Assembly: GCA_964654695.1 (NCBI GenBank)
Contig: CAZZKJ010000005.1
Coordinates: 49,354 to 113,353, forward strand
Source of the DNA: CAZZKJ01 sp964654695
Lineage (GTDB): Bacteria; Krumholzibacteriota; Krumholzibacteriia; WVZY01
DNA length: 64,000 nt
Reading direction: 5' to 3'
Part shown: positions 9,555 through 18,241 of the stretch, in pieces
Layout: every line of letters begins with the position of its first letter
How positions within the stretch are numbered: position 1 is the first letter of the stretch
Notes under the pieces: model-generated
What the model was told of the DNA's origin: nothing
Databases searched by the model: none
The model's input: the letters and a program-made list of their open reading frames with translations, nothing else
Position numbers and translations under genes: made by a program

Positions 9555-11408
9555 ATGGGCAAAATAAAGTGCCTGCCTGAGCAGATATCCCGCCAGATAG
9601 CGGCCGGAGAAGTTGTCGAAAGGCCGGCTTCAGTCATTAAGGAACTCATAGAGAATTCTTTGGATGCGGGCGCAAACGTATTGAAAATCAGTATAGCCGA
9701 CGGCGGAATCGGCGCAATGGAAGTCTCCGACAACGGCACCGGGATGGCACAGGACGATCTTCGGCTGTCATACAGAAACTTTTCCACAAGCAAGATTTCC
9801 TCTCCCGAGGATTTGTTCCGCATAAGTACTTATGGATTCAGGGGAGAAGCACTGGCCAGTGTTTCTTCTGTGTCTAAAATGACTATAACCAGCAGTTCGA
9901 ATAACAACGGCGAAGGTTGGAGCATTAATGCTGTAAAAGCCGCGAATCCGCAGATTGTTCCAGCCCCTCATGAGCGGGGAACTACGGTCAAAGTAGAGAA
10001 TCTGTTCTACAATACTCCTGCGAGACGAAAATTCCTTAGATCCAATGCGGCCGAAAAAAAGAAGATATTCGATACGATTTTGACTTACGCGATGCTGTGC
10101 CCGGATATAGAATTTCATTACAAGGACGATGGCAGGCACGTACTCGATATTTTGCCTGCGGATAATTGGAAAGCGAGAATTTCGGCGGTTATCGGCTCAA
10201 CTTCAATGAAGCACATGGTCGCGCTGGAATCCGGAGATTCTAATATCAGAATAGAGGGATATACAAGCCTCCCCGCGCTTACTCGGGCAAACAGAAGCAA
10301 TCAATTCTGCTACATCAACGGGCGCATGGTCAGAGAAAAAACCATCATGCATGCTTTGAATGAGGCTTATCGTAGAATTAACCCTCCGAAACGTTTTCCG
10401 ATAACGGTTCTTAAAATACAAATGCCTTCAGGAGAAGTGGATGTAAATGTCCATCCCAGCAAATTGGAAGTCAGGCTCCATAATCCCGGCCTTGTGCATT
10501 CGGCTGTTACAAAATCTGTCCGCGCCGCATTATCCTCGAATTCGGAAAGCTCTTTCGATGTAAGTTACGATCATGAAGCCAAACATCACTCAACCCCTGG
10601 AAAGGATAATCTTGATATTTCCACACCTGAGCTTTTCAGCGGCCCGAACGCGAACGATGCCGGAGAATCCAGACCCGATGACAATATAATTTCTATCCAA
10701 TCCCGGATTAAAAACGTTTACGTGGATTTCATGACCAAACAGCTTCCGCCCAAGAATGTTTCATCACAGCTTTCTCTAAGATCCGATCAATCAATTGAAG
10801 GAACAGCTCTTGACGTTGGAGAACTAAAAAATAAGCATCTTGCGGAAACCGGGCTCTTTTGGCAGTTCAACAAGAGTTTTATTTTCATTCAAGTCCACGG
10901 GGGATTGGTTATAATCGATCAGCACGCCGCACATGAGCGTATAATCTTTGATACAAGCAGACAAAACATTGAAAAATCCATATCAGTATCGCAGCAGATT
11001 CTCTTTCCAATACATCTCGAATTATCCTTGAGTGAACTGGATGTTTTCCGCTCTTCTCGGGGCATTTTTGAAAGACTTGGTTTTGTGATTGAGCCTTTTG
11101 GCGGCAAAAGCATTCTCGTACGCGGATATCCTCAGGGATTAAAGAACTGGGAGGAAGGCAGGTTGCTCATCCAGATTTTCGATGACATAGTTCATAACCG
11201 AGTGCCTGGCAAAGATCACGGCGACAGCATACTCGCCAGCTTCGCTTGCAGGAGCGCTGTGAAAGCAGGACAAAAGCTCAGCAGCGCTGAAATGCGCCTG
11301 TTGGCTGATCAACTTTTCGCTGTCGATCATCCATACTCATGCCCTCATGGAAGACCCACTATTCAGAGAATATCTTTGAAGCAGGTCGAGAACTGGTTTC
11401 AACGCTGA
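9555..11408 (+). CDS. mutL: DNA mismatch repair protein MutL
   Basis: MutL couples MutS recognition to strand incision. The N-terminal GHKL ATPase shows AAGEVVERPASVIKELIENSLDAGA-type motifs, split here as IAAGEVVERP and ELIENSLDAG, plus YGFRGEALASVSSVS. The C-terminal domain has the latent endonuclease motif starting DQHAAHER at residue 455, with Asp466 where the consensus has the final Glu. It also has ACRSAVKAGQ and CPHGRP, both metal-site motifs of endonuclease-type MutL. So this is the nicking type, consistent with no MutH. Length 617 is typical. The ATG follows a GGGGG ribosome site. Confidence 0.97.
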   Translation: MGKIKCLPEQISRQIAAGEVVERPASVIKELIENSLDAGANVLKISIADGGIGAMEVSDNGTGMAQDDLRLSYRNFSTSKISSPEDLFRISTYGFRGEALASVSSVSKMTITSSSNNNGEGWSINAVKAANPQIVPAPHERGTTVKVENLFYNTPARRKFLRSNAAEKKKIFDTILTYAMLCPDIEFHYKDDGRHVLDILPADNWKARISAVIGSTSMKHMVALESGDSNIRIEGYTSLPALTRANRSNQFCYINGRMVREKTIMHALNEAYRRINPPKRFPITVLKIQMPSGEVDVNVHPSKLEVRLHNPGLVHSAVTKSVRAALSSNSESSFDVSYDHEAKHHSTPGKDNLDISTPELFSGPNANDAGESRPDDNIISIQSRIKNVYVDFMTKQLPPKNVSSQLSLRSDQSIEGTALDVGELKNKHLAETGLFWQFNKSFIFIQVHGGLVIIDQHAAHERIIFDTSRQNIEKSISVSQQILFPIHLELSLSELDVFRSSRGIFERLGFVIEPFGGKSILVRGYPQGLKNWEEGRLLIQIFDDIVHNRVPGKDHGDSILASFACRSAVKAGQKLSSAEMRLLADQLFAVDHPYSCPHGRPTIQRISLKQVENWFQR

Positions 11409-11437
11409 ATTATAGGGTCCCTCCGGATTGAAGCAAT

Positions 11438-12394
11438 ATGAAAAACACGAATAACCGCGGTCTATCTTTACCTGCAAGCATTGCCGTAATGGGCGCCACT
11501 TGTACGAGAAAATCTCATCTGGCGGTGGTTTTGGCCGAGGCCTTCAACGGAGAAATCATATCGATGGATTCCAGGCAGGTTTACCGCGGCATGGATATCG
11601 GCACCGCCAAGGCTTCAAAGGATCAGCGAGGCGGCATAGTACATCATCTGCTGGATATTCTCGACCCCGATCAGGAGGGGAACGCAGGCACTCATGCCGT
11701 GCTCGCGTGCGAAGTCATGGAGCAAATTCTGAATGCCTCCCGCGTGCCAATTCTGGCGGGAGGCACCGGTTTCTATTTTCGCGCATTGTTCGAGGGGCTG
11801 ATAGAAATAAACATCTCCACAGAACGCCTTGCTGTTGAACGGAATGAATTGAACAAAAGGTCTATCGAGGGTCTCTACCAACAGCTTCAGTTAGTCGATC
11901 CGGCACGGGCACGGGAGGTGTCACCAAACGATCGGGTCCGGATAACCCGCGCGCTGGAAGTTTTCAACATCACAGATAAACCGATTTCCGAGCATTTTAA
12001 AAACACAGAACCCTGCACGAGTCGACGCCCCTTGAAAATCATCCTTACCATGCCTCGATTCGATCTGCGCAATCGGATTGCAAAACGCTGTCGGGAGATG
12101 TTTCAAGCAGGGTGGATCGATGAAGTTAAAATGCTTTTATCTTCCGGATATTCTTCCAGCTCGCCTGGGATGAACAGTCTTGGATACAGGGAAATTTGCA
12201 TAGCTCTTGAGACGGGGCGAGATCCTCGAACCGAAATAGACAGGATAATCGATCTGACCCGCCAGTATGCCAAGAGACAGGAAACATTCTTTAGAAAAGA
12301 ACAGAATGCAGTTCGTTTTGACGCTACTTCCGGCGAATTTCCGGAAAACGTGATTACTTATGCAGCGCGCTTCTTCACTTTAAATACAACTTGA
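11438..12394 (+). CDS. miaA: tRNA dimethylallyltransferase MiaA, unusual P-loop
   Basis: MiaA adds an isopentenyl group to A37 of tRNAs that read UNN codons. Family motifs are present: SMDSRQVYRGMDIGTAK, LAGGTGFYFRAL and the C-terminal TRQYAKRQETFFRK. Length 318 is normal. The Walker A loop reads GATCTRKS (residues 19-26); the family has GPTASGKT/S, so the near-invariant Gly before Lys is Arg24 here. The rest of the active site looks intact, so I keep it as a gene, probably functional but altered. It follows mutL by 29 bases, as in the mutL-miaA order of many bacteria. Confidence 0.93.
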   Translation: MKNTNNRGLSLPASIAVMGATCTRKSHLAVVLAEAFNGEIISMDSRQVYRGMDIGTAKASKDQRGGIVHHLLDILDPDQEGNAGTHAVLACEVMEQILNASRVPILAGGTGFYFRALFEGLIEINISTERLAVERNELNKRSIEGLYQQLQLVDPARAREVSPNDRVRITRALEVFNITDKPISEHFKNTEPCTSRRPLKIILTMPRFDLRNRIAKRCREMFQAGWIDEVKMLLSSGYSSSSPGMNSLGYREICIALETGRDPRTEIDRIIDLTRQYAKRQETFFRKEQNAVRFDATSGEFPENVITYAARFFTLNTT

Positions 12395-12419
12395 CATAAT
12401 CAATCTAACATGATAACAG
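12391..12419 (+). promoter_or_regulatory. Candidate promoter for tRNA-Gly
   Basis: A perfect TTGACA box overlaps the miaA stop codon. A weak -10 (TAACAG) lies 17 bases on, placing the start point about 10 bases before the tRNA. Confidence 0.35.
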
Positions 12420-12436
12420 ACTTAATGTTAATAAGA

Positions 12437-12512
12437 GCGGGCATAACTCAGTTGGTAGAGTATCAGCTTCCCAAGCTGAGGGTCGCGGGTTCGAATCCCG
12501 TTGCCCGCTCCA
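12437..12512 (+). tRNA. tRNA-Gly (anticodon CCC)
   Basis: The cloverleaf is complete. The acceptor arm GCGGGCA pairs with TGCCCGC. The anticodon stem TCAGC/GCTGA encloses TTCCCAA, so the anticodon is CCC and reads GGG. The T arm is CGGGTTCGAATCCCG. CCA is encoded at 12510-12512. Confidence 0.96.
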
Positions 12513-12530
12513 TTTTGGAAATCTACTACC

Positions 12531-13307
12531 TTGCATAAAATATCAGGAATATCAGTTTTATTATCTGCTTTTCTTTTTTGGGCTTTTTCAATGTCTTGCA
12601 CTACACACAGACACGCAGCGGGAAACGCATCGCTTCAAAAAGCGCTTGATGGCTATATCCATGGTAAAACCTCCACGGCGCTGGAAGAGTTCAAGCGATT
12701 GACCGAGATGCTCGAAGGCGAAGAGCTGGCAAGGGTCTATTTATATATGGGCAGGTGTTACATCAATCTTGGCAGAATGGACGCGGCTGCCGATGCTTTC
12801 AGAATGGGCAGGGCAATAAACGGCGCCGAGCCCTTTGATGAATACCTTCAATATATTAAAAACTCATTTGAGGCGTCTCCTAAATTCATTGTCAGGGCCG
12901 GCAGAGTTACAAGAGCTCAATTGACACATCTTTTTTCCATTTATTTCGCAGAGTATTTAAGCGGCGGCAAAACCGCCTCTGTGTCTTATGGAGAACCCGG
13001 AACACGCCTGGCGGAAAATGAAATAGACATGATCGTCGAAGCGGGTATCATGCCTTATCTTCCGGATGAACAATTCCATGGTGAAGCTTTTGTTACCCGA
13101 GAAGCTTTTTATTTTTTCTCCGCGCTGGTTGCCCATAAGATTGCTCAGATTGGAATCGAGAGAATGAAGACGATATTTCCCGGTTGCTATCCGGCGGACC
13201 GTAAATCCGAATACGGAGAGATTTCAGAGATAGACGGTAATTTTATATCAGGCAGAGAAGTTGTTGAAACCCTGGACAAAATAGCTCTGGAAGCAGGCTC
13301 CAGATGA
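12531..13307 (+). CDS. Lipoprotein with TPR and SLH-like region
   Basis: The frame is open back into the tRNA, so I place the start at TTG 12531, which gives a compact lipoprotein signal ending FSMSC (lipidated Cys near residue 23); a clear ribosome site is missing. The protein is then about 258 residues. Residues 35-105 are TPR-like helices. Residues about 115-215 have two stretches that resemble S-layer homology repeats (GRVTRAQLTHLF and a segment around EAGIMPYL with VTREAFYFF). It overlaps the radical-SAM gene by 4 bases. It is probably an envelope scaffold. The SLH resemblance is weak. Confidence 0.65.
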   Translation: MHKISGISVLLSAFLFWAFSMSCTTHRHAAGNASLQKALDGYIHGKTSTALEEFKRLTEMLEGEELARVYLYMGRCYINLGRMDAAADAFRMGRAINGAEPFDEYLQYIKNSFEASPKFIVRAGRVTRAQLTHLFSIYFAEYLSGGKTASVSYGEPGTRLAENEIDMIVEAGIMPYLPDEQFHGEAFVTREAFYFFSALVAHKIAQIGIERMKTIFPGCYPADRKSEYGEISEIDGNFISGREVVETLDKIALEAGSR

Positions 13308-14632
13308 AAGAACACCTTGAAATTATTTCTCTAAATGATCCTTCCCTGATGGGAATAAAGGAAGACCTACTGCGAGCAGGCGACAGGATAATAGGTATTA
13401 ACGGGCATAATATAGGCGATCAACTGGATTTTTATTATTACTGTGACGGCTTGGACAGGGCGTCTTTGAAAATCAGAAAACGCAATGGAATGATGCGCGA
13501 GATTACTCTGGATTCAGAAACGCTTCGGGCTCTCGATATAAAATTTGCGCCAATGAAGTTTCAAAGATGCCGCAATAAATGTCCATTTTGCTTCGTCGAC
13601 CAGATGCCAAAAGGTCTTCGTCCATCTTTATATTTAAAGGATGAGGATTACAGGCTGGGATTCCTGTACGGCAATTATACCACAATGAACGATATATCCG
13701 ATACGGAGATCGATCAGATTGTTGTTCAAAATCGCCAGCCTCAATACGTATCGGTTCATGCAATCGATCCCGGGATCAGGGAAAACATTTTTGGGCGCCC
13801 CATCAAGCGCAACATTATGGATACATTGAGAAAACTTACGTCCGCAGAAATTGGAATTCATGCACAGATAGTCCTTTGCCCCGGATTGAACGACGGCAGG
13901 TCGCTGGAAGATACGGTGGAAGCTCTAGAAAGCCTTGGCAGTGGCATTCTGAGCTTATCCGTCGTTCCCGTCGGGCTTACACGGTACAGGGAAGGACTCC
14001 CCGAAATCAGACGTTTTAAGACGGAAGAATATCCCGTTATCATCGATCAGGTCGAATCTTTTCAGAGCGCTTTTCTGGACTCGCCGAGAAAGAGCCGTTT
14101 CGTTTTTCTATCCGATGAATGGTACTTGGGTTCGGACAGCTCTTTGCCGTCTTCGGTAGCTTACGAAGGATTTCCTCAGATTGACAACGGCGTGGGAATG
14201 TCTCGCGATTTCATAGAATCCTCGCTTCTCGATTTGGCTGATTATCCTCCTCCCATCGACTTGGGCCTTGCGGTAATCGCAACAGGGGAATTAGGAGCGC
14301 GTGTTTTCAATAATTATATTTTCCCGGCCTTGGAGAATGATGGAGTTGTCACGATGCCGGATCTGCGAGAAGTCGAAAACAAATTTTTCGGTACCGGCGT
14401 GACTGTGTCCGGGCTTCTGGTTTTTGAGGATCTTGTCGAAGCTCTTAAGGACATCGATGCCGATACGGTAATATTTCTTCCGCCTAATACTTTGAACTAC
14501 GAAGGAAGATTCATCGACGGTCCTAATATGGAGCACTTTGCCCATGAAATCGAAGCTTCGGTTATAATACCGGAATCTTCGCTGGTAAAGAATCTGCATT
14601 CGATGACGCAAAATGGAGGGAGAAATGCATGA
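13304..14632 (+). CDS. PDZ-radical SAM protein of the DUF512 family
   Basis: The 442-residue protein starts with a PDZ-like segment (about residues 15-70), then the radical-SAM cluster CRNKCPFCF (Cys89, Cys93, Cys96) followed by VDQMPKGLR, which is diagnostic of this family. The C-terminal half is DUF512, with a Gly-rich strand near VIATGELGA. The substrate is unknown. The gene overlaps der by four bases (ATGA), and the same DUF512-der pairing is common in Firmicutes and other phyla, so a role near ribosome assembly or translation is often suspected. Confidence 0.88.
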   Translation: MKEHLEIISLNDPSLMGIKEDLLRAGDRIIGINGHNIGDQLDFYYYCDGLDRASLKIRKRNGMMREITLDSETLRALDIKFAPMKFQRCRNKCPFCFVDQMPKGLRPSLYLKDEDYRLGFLYGNYTTMNDISDTEIDQIVVQNRQPQYVSVHAIDPGIRENIFGRPIKRNIMDTLRKLTSAEIGIHAQIVLCPGLNDGRSLEDTVEALESLGSGILSLSVVPVGLTRYREGLPEIRRFKTEEYPVIIDQVESFQSAFLDSPRKSRFVFLSDEWYLGSDSSLPSSVAYEGFPQIDNGVGMSRDFIESSLLDLADYPPPIDLGLAVIATGELGARVFNNYIFPALENDGVVTMPDLREVENKFFGTGVTVSGLLVFEDLVEALKDIDADTVIFLPPNTLNYEGRFIDGPNMEHFAHEIEASVIIPESSLVKNLHSMTQNGGRNA

Positions 14633-15948
14633 AAGCTCTCCCCAAAGTTGCGATAGTCGGCAGACCCAATGTTGGCAAATCCACATTGTTCAACCGCCTC
14701 GCAGGAGGAAGAAGGGCGATTGTGCACGAAACATCCGGCGTTACCCGGGATGTTCAACGTGCTGAAACGGATTGGAACGGAGTTCTATTCATAGTGATAG
14801 ACACCGGCGGTCTGTTTTCTGGAGACAAGGATTCACTGACTATGCAAGTCGAGGAAAGGGCTTTAAAAGCAGCTTTCGAAGCCGACGCGCTCATCATGGT
14901 AGGTGATGCAAAGTCGGGATTGACCGGTGTGGATGAAGCTGTTGCTTCCAAACTTAGAAGCTCCGGTCTGCCGATTCTGGTTTGCGCAAACAAAGCGGAA
15001 AGGGGAGGCGGGGCAGGCAGCGAATTTTTCAAGCTGGGATTGGGAGAAGTATACGAGATAAGCGCGCTTCATGGTACGGGAACAGGAGATATGCTTGATG
15101 ATTTGGTGTCCGTACTTCCAAAACAGGGGCGGTTTTCCGAAAAAAGCGACCTTAAAATCGCCCTAATCGGAAAACCAAATGTAGGCAAGTCCAGCGTTAC
15201 AAACGCTCTTATCGGAACAAACGTAAGCATTGTCCATGAAAGACCGGGAACCACACGGGACAGCATCGATCTAAAATTGAAATGGCAGGGGCGCGATCTC
15301 ACGCTGGTGGACACGGCCGGTGTGAAAAGAAAATCAAAAAACCAGGATCCGGTAGTCTCTATTACGGCTTTAAAAAGCATTGAGGCAGTTAATAGGGCGG
15401 ATGTAATCGTTCTCATGCTCGATGCTTCTCAACCGGTATCCAACCAGGATTTGAAGGTTGGCGGTTACGCTCATTCCGCCGGCAAAGGAATATTAATCTG
15501 CCTCAACAAATGGGACCTGATAGAAAAAAACGACAAGACCAGCAAAATATTTGAGGATAATATAAGAGACAAATTTTCTTTTTTGAGCTATGCCCCCATC
15601 CTGTTCATATCCGCACTTGCCGGACAGAGGATAGCTAAGATTATGCCATTGGTGTGGGAAATCAAGGAAGCCCGCGAGAAAAAGATACGAACCAGCGAAT
15701 TGAACAAGATTCTTGAGCGCGTGATATCTGCGAACCCTCCGTCATATCATGCCGGCGGCAACGGGAAAATTTATTATGGTACTCAAACGGACAGTTCACC
15801 TCCAAGATTTTCGCTTTTTGTAAACAATGCGGCCTTCTTTGACAGATCGTACATAAGATATATTAATAACCGTCTAAGGGATCATTTTCAATTCAAGGGA
15901 ACAAGAATCAGAATCAATCTCGTCGGCAAGAAAAAAGGTAAATCGTGA
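14629..15948 (+). CDS. der: Ribosome-assembly GTPase Der (EngA)
   Basis: Der is an essential double GTPase that matures the 50S subunit. Two tandem G domains are visible, with P-loops GRPNVGKS (about residue 10) and GKPNVGKS (about 180). Each has its DxxG (DTGG, DTAG) and NKxD-type motifs; the second is clear as NKWD, while the first reads NKAE where NKxD is expected. The C-terminal KH-like domain follows. Length 439 is typical. It overlaps its neighbours by 4 bases on both sides, so DUF512-der-plsY form one operon. Confidence 0.96.
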   Translation: MKALPKVAIVGRPNVGKSTLFNRLAGGRRAIVHETSGVTRDVQRAETDWNGVLFIVIDTGGLFSGDKDSLTMQVEERALKAAFEADALIMVGDAKSGLTGVDEAVASKLRSSGLPILVCANKAERGGGAGSEFFKLGLGEVYEISALHGTGTGDMLDDLVSVLPKQGRFSEKSDLKIALIGKPNVGKSSVTNALIGTNVSIVHERPGTTRDSIDLKLKWQGRDLTLVDTAGVKRKSKNQDPVVSITALKSIEAVNRADVIVLMLDASQPVSNQDLKVGGYAHSAGKGILICLNKWDLIEKNDKTSKIFEDNIRDKFSFLSYAPILFISALAGQRIAKIMPLVWEIKEAREKKIRTSELNKILERVISANPPSYHAGGNGKIYYGTQTDSSPPRFSLFVNNAAFFDRSYIRYINNRLRDHFQFKGTRIRINLVGKKKGKS

Positions 15949-16592
15949 TAGCTTTTCTCTTAGCTGCGCTGAGCGGCTATCTTTTAGGCTCGATTCCATT
16001 CAGCTTTCTAGCTGGGAAAATATTCCAGGGGATAGATCTTCGCAAGCACGGAAGCGGCAACCTTGGAGCTTCGAACGCTTTTAGAATTCTCGGACCGAGA
16101 ATTGCCCTTTTCGTTCTCCTGTTCGACGCTGCCAAGGGATATATGCCCGTTCATTTTGCTTGCGCGTCTAATCAAGCATCCGCAGCCTGGGGTTTTTCCT
16201 CCTGTCCGGTTCATTATCTAATGATCGGCGCGGCACTGTCGGCAGTTTTAGGGCACATGTTCTCTGTCTTTATAAGGTTTTCCGGCGGTAAGGGAATTGC
16301 CACATCCGCGGGGGCTTTTTTGGCGCTTTCACCTTGGGCTTTTCTGGGTGCTTTCGCCGTTTGGGGTTTCGTGTTCTTTTTTACGCGTATTGTCTCCATC
16401 GCCAGCTTGGCGGGCGTGGTATCTTTGCCGTTGTGCGTTTTTCTTGCAGGACGTTTCGGGCTTTCAGCGAGCCACTGGTCGTTTCTGGCCCTTTCTTCAA
16501 TTCTAGCACTCGCTGTCGTTATAAAGCACCGCGGCAACATTCAAAGAATCGTGGCTGGAACAGAGCCCGCTCTGGCCAGAAAGAAGAAGTAG
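15945..16592 (+). CDS. plsY: Glycerol-3-phosphate acyltransferase PlsY
   Basis: PlsY makes lysophosphatidate from acyl-phosphate and glycerol-3-phosphate at the inner membrane. The family signatures are SYLLGSIPF-like (GYLLGSIPFSFLAGK), KHGSGNLGASNAFR, and GHMFSVFIRFSGGKGIATSAG. Five or so hydrophobic helices fit the known topology. Length 215 is normal. The gene overlaps der by 4 bases and is 4 bases from gpsA, so enzymes making and using glycerol-3-phosphate sit together. Confidence 0.96.
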   Translation: MIAFLLAALSGYLLGSIPFSFLAGKIFQGIDLRKHGSGNLGASNAFRILGPRIALFVLLFDAAKGYMPVHFACASNQASAAWGFSSCPVHYLMIGAALSAVLGHMFSVFIRFSGGKGIATSAGAFLALSPWAFLGAFAVWGFVFFFTRIVSIASLAGVVSLPLCVFLAGRFGLSASHWSFLALSSILALAVVIKHRGNIQRIVAGTEPALARKKK

Positions 16593-16596
16593 CTGC

Positions 16597-17637
16597 ATGA
16601 AAAATAAATTACGAATAGCCGTACTCGGCGCCGGAAGCTGGGGAACCACAATCGCTGTTCTCTTGAGTGAAAACGGGCATGATGTCGGGCTCTGGGAATT
16701 TTTCGACGATCAGGCAGCGGCTCTTAAGAATGACGGTGAAAACAAGAAGTTTCTGCCGGGAATCACCATTCCCAAAACGATCGATATCACGTCAAACCTT
16801 GAACAAGTTCTCAAAGATTCGGATATCACGGTCTTTGTCGTGCCGTCCCACGTTACCAGGCAAACTGCGAAATCCTCCGGCGCTTGCGCTTCATTCAACC
16901 GCAAAACATTGGTGGTGAACGCGGCAAAAGGCCTTGAGGAAGGAACGCTCAAGCGTATGAGCGAAGTGCTTATGGACGAACTTCCCATAGAGGATTCCCA
17001 ACTCTTTTGTTTGATAGGTCCTAGTCACGCTGAGGAAGTTAGCAGGCATATGCCCACGTCGGTGGTGGTTGCGGGCGCCAAGAACCCGGCCATGCAAAGG
17101 GTTCAGAAGGCTTTTTTTTCTCCCTATTTCCGGGTTTACACGAATGAAGATCTCCTGGGTGTCGAAATTGCCGTAGCACTAAAGAATGTTATCGCTATAG
17201 CCGCCGGCGTGTGTGATGGGCTTGGATACGGCGATAACACCAAGGCGGCACTTCTTACAAGAGGACTCGTGGAAATAGCCCGTCTGGGATGTGCCATGGG
17301 TGCAAGGAGGGAGACGTTTTCCGGTCTGGCGGGAATCGGCGATCTCATCGCCACTTGCTGCAGCAGGCACAGCCGCAACAGGTATGTAGGCGAAAGAATA
17401 GGGGCCGGCGAAACCCTCGACCGGATTCTCGGTGAAATGGTTATGGTCGCAGAGGGTGTGCGCACGGCCGGAGCAGCAATCCAACTAGGAAAAAGACTTG
17501 GCGTGGAACTGCCGATAATAGAAAGCACCGCAGGAATTCTTTTCGAGGGCAAATCGCCCGAAGATGCTTTGAGCGATCTTATGAACAGACCGCTTCAGGA
17601 TGAAATGAGCTGGATAGTGTCTGAACGCGACAGATAG
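16597..17637 (+). CDS. gpsA: NAD(P)-dependent glycerol-3-phosphate dehydrogenase GpsA
   Basis: GpsA reduces dihydroxyacetone phosphate to glycerol-3-phosphate for phospholipid synthesis. The Rossmann motif GAGSWGT lies near residue 11. The catalytic Lys region is ALKNVIAIAAGVCDGLGYGDN, and SRHSRNRYVG is the usual substrate-side motif. The 346-residue length fits. It is directly downstream of plsY, which uses its product. Confidence 0.97.
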   Translation: MKNKLRIAVLGAGSWGTTIAVLLSENGHDVGLWEFFDDQAAALKNDGENKKFLPGITIPKTIDITSNLEQVLKDSDITVFVVPSHVTRQTAKSSGACASFNRKTLVVNAAKGLEEGTLKRMSEVLMDELPIEDSQLFCLIGPSHAEEVSRHMPTSVVVAGAKNPAMQRVQKAFFSPYFRVYTNEDLLGVEIAVALKNVIAIAAGVCDGLGYGDNTKAALLTRGLVEIARLGCAMGARRETFSGLAGIGDLIATCCSRHSRNRYVGERIGAGETLDRILGEMVMVAEGVRTAGAAIQLGKRLGVELPIIESTAGILFEGKSPEDALSDLMNRPLQDEMSWIVSERDR

Positions 17638-17657
17638 GCAATCGAAAGGGGAGTTCA

Positions 17658-18047
17658 ATGAGATACAAGACAACACTGGCCAAAATGTACTATTCAATCA
17701 GCGAAGTCAGCTCGATGACAGGTGTAAAACCGCATGTTCTCCGATACTGGGAAACGGAATTTCCGAGTCTGAAACCCAAGAAAAACCGGGCCGGCAACAG
17801 GAATTACAAATCGAAAGACATTAAATCCATTCTTGTTATAAGAGATCTCCTTTACAAGGAAAAATTCACCATAAGCGGTGCTCGTAAAAAACTTAAAGAA
17901 GCCTACGGTAATCCCGACAAGCTTATGAATCAAATGCAGATTCCTTTTTCCGATCCTCAAGCCCGGCACATGCTTCAAACCATCAGGAACGAATTAGAAG
18001 AATTGAAGAACCTGATTGATAATGGCAGCGATGCAGCTGATAGATGA
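17658..18047 (+). CDS. MerR-family transcriptional regulator
   Basis: The 129-residue protein has a MerR-type winged helix-turn-helix (about residues 11-80: YYSISEVSSMTGV, VLRYWETEFPSL, and the wing NRAGNRNYKSKDI). A short coiled-coil segment follows, without a ligand-binding domain. Small MerR proteins of this kind often sit after ribosome or lipid genes and near tRNAs in Deltaproteobacteria. Its target is unknown. It follows gpsA by 20 bases with the ribosome site AAGGGGAG. Confidence 0.88.
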   Translation: MRYKTTLAKMYYSISEVSSMTGVKPHVLRYWETEFPSLKPKKNRAGNRNYKSKDIKSILVIRDLLYKEKFTISGARKKLKEAYGNPDKLMNQMQIPFSDPQARHMLQTIRNELEELKNLIDNGSDAADR

Positions 18048-18076
18048 TGCAGCTTTGACTCTGTTTCAGAATGAAC

Positions 18077-18105
18077 TTGAAGATCTTTCATCTCGATGAT
18101 AGGAT
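18077..18105 (+). promoter_or_regulatory. Candidate promoter for tRNA-Pro(GGG)
   Basis: TTGAAG and TAGGAT are spaced by 17 bases, with the predicted start about 8 bases before the tRNA. Confidence 0.4.
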
Positions 18106-18119
18106 TTAATCTTGAAGGT

Positions 18120-18196
18120 CGGGGCGTGGCGCAGTCCGGTAGCGCACTAGCATGGGGGGCTAGTGGTCGCTGGTTCAAATCCAGTCGCCCCGACCA
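18120..18196 (+). tRNA. tRNA-Pro (anticodon GGG)
   Basis: The acceptor arm CGGGGCG pairs with CGCCCCG, including the C1-G72 pair typical of bacterial tRNA-Pro. The anticodon stem CTAGC/GCTAG holds ATGGGGG, so the anticodon is GGG. The T arm is CTGGTTCAAATCCAG, and CCA is encoded. Confidence 0.95.
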
Positions 18197-18241
18197 TTCT
18201 AATTCAACTCGCCGCCAGTCAGTCTCCGGTCAGATCCGACC

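Noticed and set aside
12501..12530. A start codon for the lipoprotein inside the tRNA-Gly gene
   Set aside because: The frame is open there, but a start inside the tRNA 3' end is implausible and would spoil the lipoprotein signal.
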